From: Rhodanobacter panaciterrae
GTDB taxonomy: Bacteria; Pseudomonadota; Gammaproteobacteria; Xanthomonadales; Rhodanobacteraceae
DNA: 64,000 nucleotides
Reading direction: 5' to 3'
Assembly: GCF_014651895.1 (NCBI RefSeq)
Contig: NZ_BMXT01000001.1
Span: forward strand, 1,178,001 to 1,242,000
The position numbers and the translations under genes are program-made. Under the pieces are notes generated by a model that saw only the letters and a program-made list of their open reading frames with translations, was not told the DNA's origin and made no database searches. Below, in pieces: positions 61,301 to 64,000 of this stretch (the first letter of the stretch is position 1; the number at the start of each line of letters is the position of its first letter).

Positions 61301-64000
61301 TGCCGCTGCCGCGCAGACGCTGGTGTCCAGCAATGACTGGCTGGTCGGCTACAAGTCTGTCGACAGTCTCGACTACATCAAGCGCGACAGCCCACGCGCA
61401 GTGCACCTGGTCGCTATCGATCCGCAGGCCAAGGCGTTCGCACTGAGTGGCCTGAAGGCGCAGTTGATCGAGCGCCGGTTTGTCTCGGTGCTGACCAAAC
61501 AGGACTCAGGAGTCTACAAGTACGAATCGAAGCTCAAGGAAACCCCGGTCAGCGAGCAGTCGCTGACGATTCCTGCGGTCGGCATGGATTACACCTTGCC
61601 CACCGACAAACCCGGCAATTACGCGCTGGTGATCCGTCGTGCGAGCGACCAGGTCGAAGTGAACCGCGTGGAATATGCCGTCGCCGGCGCCGCCAATGTC
61701 ACGCGTTCGCTCGACCGCAACGCCGAGCTGCAGCTCAACCTCAGCAAGCAGGACTACGCGCAGGGCGAGCCGGTGGAAATCTCGATCCGTGCGCCTTATG
61801 CCGGCAGTGGCCTGATCACCATCGAGCGCGACAAGGTCTATGCGCACGCGTGGTTCCATGCCGACACCACCAGCTCGGTGCAGCACATCACGGTGCCCGC
61901 GGATTTCGAAGGCAACGGCTACATCAACGTGCAGTACATCCGTGATCCGTCCTCGGACGAGGTTTTCATGAGTCCGCTCAGCTACGGCGTGGTGCCGTTC
62001 TCGGTGAACCTGGATGCACGCCGCAACCCGATCACGGTCGATGCTCCGGCGTTGGTGAAGCCGGGAGAGACGGCGACGTTCAAGCTGCATTCGACCCAGC
62101 CGACCCGGGCGGTGGTGTTCGCGGTGGACGAGGGCATCCTGCAGGTGGCGCGCTACAAGCTGGGCGATCCGCTGAAGTTCTTCTTCCGCAAGCGGATGCT
62201 GGAAGTGGGCACCTCGCAGATTCTCGACCTGATCCTGCCGGACTTCGAGAAGCTGATGGCGATGGCTGCACCCGGCGGTGACGCCGATGGTGCGATCGGT
62301 CGTCAGCTGAATCCGTTCAAGCGCAAGCGCGACAAGCCGGTGGTGTACTGGTCGGGCATCGTCGACGTCGATGGCGAGAAGGATTTCAGCTACGCGGTAC
62401 CTGATTACTTCAACGGCAAGCTGCGCGTGATGGCGGTGTCCGTGTCGCCGGACCGCATCGGCACCTTCGAAAGTTCGACCACCGTGCGCGGCGACTTCGT
62501 GCTGTCGCCAAACGTACCGACCACGCTGGCACCGGGCGACGAGGCCGAGGTCAGCACCGGCGTGGCAAACAACCTGACTGGCCTGAACGGCAAGCAGGTG
62601 CCCGTGTCGGTCACGCTGAAAACCAGCCCGCAACTGCAGGTTGTCGGACCTGCCACGCAGAGTCTGTCACTGGGCGAGATGCGTGAAGGCGTGGCGGTGT
62701 TCCACGTCAAGGCCACCGATGTACTCGGCTCCGGCCATCTGGCCTTCAGCGCGGGCTACGCCGGCAAGTCGGCGAATCAGGGTGTGGATGTTTCGGTGCG
62801 GCCGGCATCAGCCTATCGCACGCAGGTGGACGTGGGCCGTATCGATCCTGGCAACAAGCTCGAGCTGAAGGATCTGCGCAAGATGTACGACGCCTACGTG
62901 TCGCGCGATGCGGCAATTTCGACCTTGCCGGTGGTATTGGCACAGGGCCTCACCGCCTATCTGGTGAACTATCAGAACTACTGCAGCGAGCAACTGGTCA
63001 GCGCGGCGATGCCTCGGCTGGTGGTGGCGAAGTGGCCGGTGGTGCCGGTATTCGCACATGCACTGCAACCGGCCTTCAGCGAAAAGAAGATCAGCAACGA
63101 TGAAGCGCTGGCGAACTTCCTCGACGTGCTGCATTCGCGCCAGAACGGGCAGGGCGGTTTCGGTGTGTGGTCCGCGACACCCGATTCCGAACCGTTCGTG
63201 TCGGCGTACGCGATGCACTTTCTGCTGGAAGCGCGCGATCTCGGCGTCACCGTGCCGAAGGACATGCTCGATGCAGGCAACAAATACCTGCAACAGCTTG
63301 CTGCCGATGAGAGCCTGAATTCGCTCGACGAGCTGCGCCAGCGTGCTTATGCGGTTTACCTGCTGACGCGTCAGGGCAACGTCACCACCAACGATCTAGC
63401 GGCGGTACAGCGGCGGCTGCAGGATGCGTTCCCGAACGACTGGAAGAACGATCTCGCGGCTGCATGGCTGGCTGCGTCGTACGAGCTGCTGAAACAGGAC
63501 AAGGAGGCGAACCAGCTCATCGCGGGTCCGCAGAAGGCATTGGAGCGCAAGCTGTCCAAGGAGACGTACGTCTACAGCTACTACTACGATCCGCTGACCC
63601 GAGATGCCAGCGTGCTGTATCTGCTGTCGAAGTATTTTCCCGGGCGCGCCAAGGCGTTGTCACCGCGCGTGATGGAAAACATCACCTGGCCATTGGCGAA
63701 CAACCAGTTCAACACGCTGTCGTCGTCGATGACGGTGCTCGCGCTGGACGCGTATGCCGCACAAAGTGCGGGTGAACTGGACAAGCTGGGCATTGCCGAA
63801 TTGCATGCCGATGGCAGCGCCAAGTCGATTGCGGCGATCCAGGGCAACCTGGTGCAGGCCGGAACCTGGGGCAACACAGCGACCGGTCTGCGCTTCACCA
63901 ACGGCAGTTCGGTGACAACCTGGCATGTGGCAAGCCAGGGCGGTTATGACCGCGACGCGCCGACCAAGGCGATCAAGGACGGCATCGAGATCGTGCGCGA
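58383..64000 (+). CDS. Alpha-2-macroglobulin family protein (3' truncated)
   Basis: A giant envelope protein that traps and inhibits proteases; bacterial forms usually pair with PBP1C. At least 1872 codons are present and the frame is still open at the right edge. An N-terminal membrane helix (GGLLAALVLIIGGWFGW, near residue 65) anchors it, with no lipobox, unlike E. coli YfhM. Tandem MG domains follow, with an Ala/Gly/Asp/Ser low-complexity insert around residues 565-635. The thioester motif CSEQ is intact (Cys1534, codon 62982), so covalent trapping is expected. ATG 58383 has GGGAAG upstream. Confidence 0.93.
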   Translation, partial: MDLLRFLLMLPVRLVRAVFHLLGSILRPLVGNISWSAPGWAPATGAAIRRRPRHFAGGLLAALVLIIGGWFGWQWYQHRPRPVEPERITFDVKAPAITEYAAQPNGIPKVTIHPLEIVFSHSVAPIELVGKVASKGIAMQPALKGEWSWLDDHTLRFAPAEDWPVGVHVKVQFDVKQAFAPHVLMTDDHLAFDLPKFAATFGKGEFYQDPQDATAKKTIVPVNFNYPVDAAQFEKRIAIALADKDGKFGTPLKFTVTYDAFKLNAWVHSQPLDLPRDDGAVLLKLADGVRSSRGGDGTHDEIQTSVHVPGLYSLAIQDISPTLVDNDKYEPEQVLVANVSGSVRGNELAGLTKAWVLPTRKPGAAQSSDDAPYPWDVSEVSEAVLRQSQPLSLELVPTENDYAELQSFKYHAKPGQQVYVRIGAGLKSFGGYVLGKPIAQTFSVPDYPKLLRFMADGSLLSLSGSKRISVASRNMPGMRLEIGRVLPDQLQHLVSLNQGTYTHPELGYGFSEDHIVERFVQKSAFPKADPGKAHYEGVDLGQYLKEGKRGVFLLHLSGYDPVAEAKKAAAASKAKARELQGAAPAPGDAPARSGSSAGVAVNASTAGDDSNVENGDSNDGDGGESADSAMPTDTRLIVVTDLGMLVKRSLDGSQDVFVQSIHTGQPVDGASVSVLAVNGQTLYTQASGADGVVHFPAFKGLQREKKPVMYVVRKGDDLSFLPIDGSDRQLDYSRFDIGGEPNAVNQGQLSGYLFSDRGIYRPGDLFHIGLIVRAASWSRNVAGIPLQAEIVDPRGVTVKQQALTMDASGFGELDYTPAETAPTGSWTVNLYIVKDGKADAQIGTTTVQVKEFLPDRMKVEARLSQQTPEGWVKPDQLKGVVDVQNLFGTPAADRRVEASLTLRPAWPAFHSWPDYHFYDVRRAKEGYEENLQDGKTDDKGHAEFDLDLKKYADATYQLYFLSKAYEAEGGRSVAAAAQTLVSSNDWLVGYKSVDSLDYIKRDSPRAVHLVAIDPQAKAFALSGLKAQLIERRFVSVLTKQDSGVYKYESKLKETPVSEQSLTIPAVGMDYTLPTDKPGNYALVIRRASDQVEVNRVEYAVAGAANVTRSLDRNAELQLNLSKQDYAQGEPVEISIRAPYAGSGLITIERDKVYAHAWFHADTTSSVQHITVPADFEGNGYINVQYIRDPSSDEVFMSPLSYGVVPFSVNLDARRNPITVDAPALVKPGETATFKLHSTQPTRAVVFAVDEGILQVARYKLGDPLKFFFRKRMLEVGTSQILDLILPDFEKLMAMAAPGGDADGAIGRQLNPFKRKRDKPVVYWSGIVDVDGEKDFSYAVPDYFNGKLRVMAVSVSPDRIGTFESSTTVRGDFVLSPNVPTTLAPGDEAEVSTGVANNLTGLNGKQVPVSVTLKTSPQLQVVGPATQSLSLGEMREGVAVFHVKATDVLGSGHLAFSAGYAGKSANQGVDVSVRPASAYRTQVDVGRIDPGNKLELKDLRKMYDAYVSRDAAISTLPVVLAQGLTAYLVNYQNYCSEQLVSAAMPRLVVAKWPVVPVFAHALQPAFSEKKISNDEALANFLDVLHSRQNGQGGFGVWSATPDSEPFVSAYAMHFLLEARDLGVTVPKDMLDAGNKYLQQLAADESLNSLDELRQRAYAVYLLTRQGNVTTNDLAAVQRRLQDAFPNDWKNDLAAAWLAASYELLKQDKEANQLIAGPQKALERKLSKETYVYSYYYDPLTRDASVLYLLSKYFPGRAKALSPRVMENITWPLANNQFNTLSSSMTVLALDAYAAQSAGELDKLGIAELHADGSAKSIAAIQGNLVQAGTWGNTATGLRFTNGSSVTTWHVASQGGYDRDAPTKAIKDGIEIVR

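Overview
The window is about 63-65% G+C, densely coded chromosomal DNA from a gammaproteobacterium of the order Xanthomonadales, most likely Rhodanobacteraceae (Rhodanobacter/Dyella-like). Supporting signs are the extended LigA, the carA-carB-greA operon, tpiA-secG-tRNA-Leu, the fur/bamE divergon, ssrA facing smpB, and hrcA-grpE-dnaK-dnaJ-dapB. This assignment rests on gene content and remembered family sequences, not on a database search. No insertion sequence, prophage, CRISPR array or integrase was found.

Layout. 1-9.4 kb: ligA (5' truncated), epmA, a glyoxalase-fold gene, aqpZ, an MHS-type MFS transporter, an SGNH lipoprotein coupled to a DUF2461 gene, and the divergent exonucleases sbcB and orn. 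9.4-15.8 kb: folP, glmM, two Fe(II)/2-oxoglutarate-type oxygenases, an SDR, tpiA, secG and tRNA-Leu(GAG). 15.9-22.2 kb: an inverted copy of the tRNA 3' end, a small unknown gene, a UvrY/GacA-like regulator, rne, rluC and phhB. 22.3-26.7 kb: nfuA, two single-haem cytochromes c, tmRNA and smpB, ratA-rnfH, bamE and fur. 26.7-31 kb: a strongly structured intergenic segment with GGA hairpin loops (candidate CsrA/RsmA-titrating sRNA), a MASE1-type sensor kinase divergent from a UhpA-like regulator, and recN. 31-38.3 kb: the heat-shock cluster hrcA-grpE-dnaK-dnaJ, dapB, and a CaCA exchanger behind a yybP-ykoY (Mn2+) riboswitch. 38.3-46 kb: a third oxygenase-like gene, carA-carB-greA, an MGDG-synthase-type glycosyltransferase with a coupled membrane protein, and rpmJ type B. 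46-49.7 kb: a LysR regulator, fadH and an acyl-CoA-binding protein. 49.8-58.1 kb: cmk-rpsA-ihfB, lapA-lapB, and an overlapping polyprenyl-phosphate sugar transferase / WbpM-like dehydratase / galU set. 58.4-64 kb: a very large alpha-2-macroglobulin gene running off the end.

Themes. Much of the window is housekeeping: DNA repair, translation rescue, RNA turnover, chaperones, pyrimidine, folate and lysine precursors, and the cell envelope. RNA control is prominent: RNase E, Orn, tmRNA, a metal riboswitch, and a candidate Rsm-type RNA about 10 kb from a GacA-like regulator. The most interesting leads are that candidate RNA (26783-27010, minus strand), the riboswitch-exchanger pairing, and the inverted tRNA-Leu 3'-end copy where a nuo operon would often be expected.
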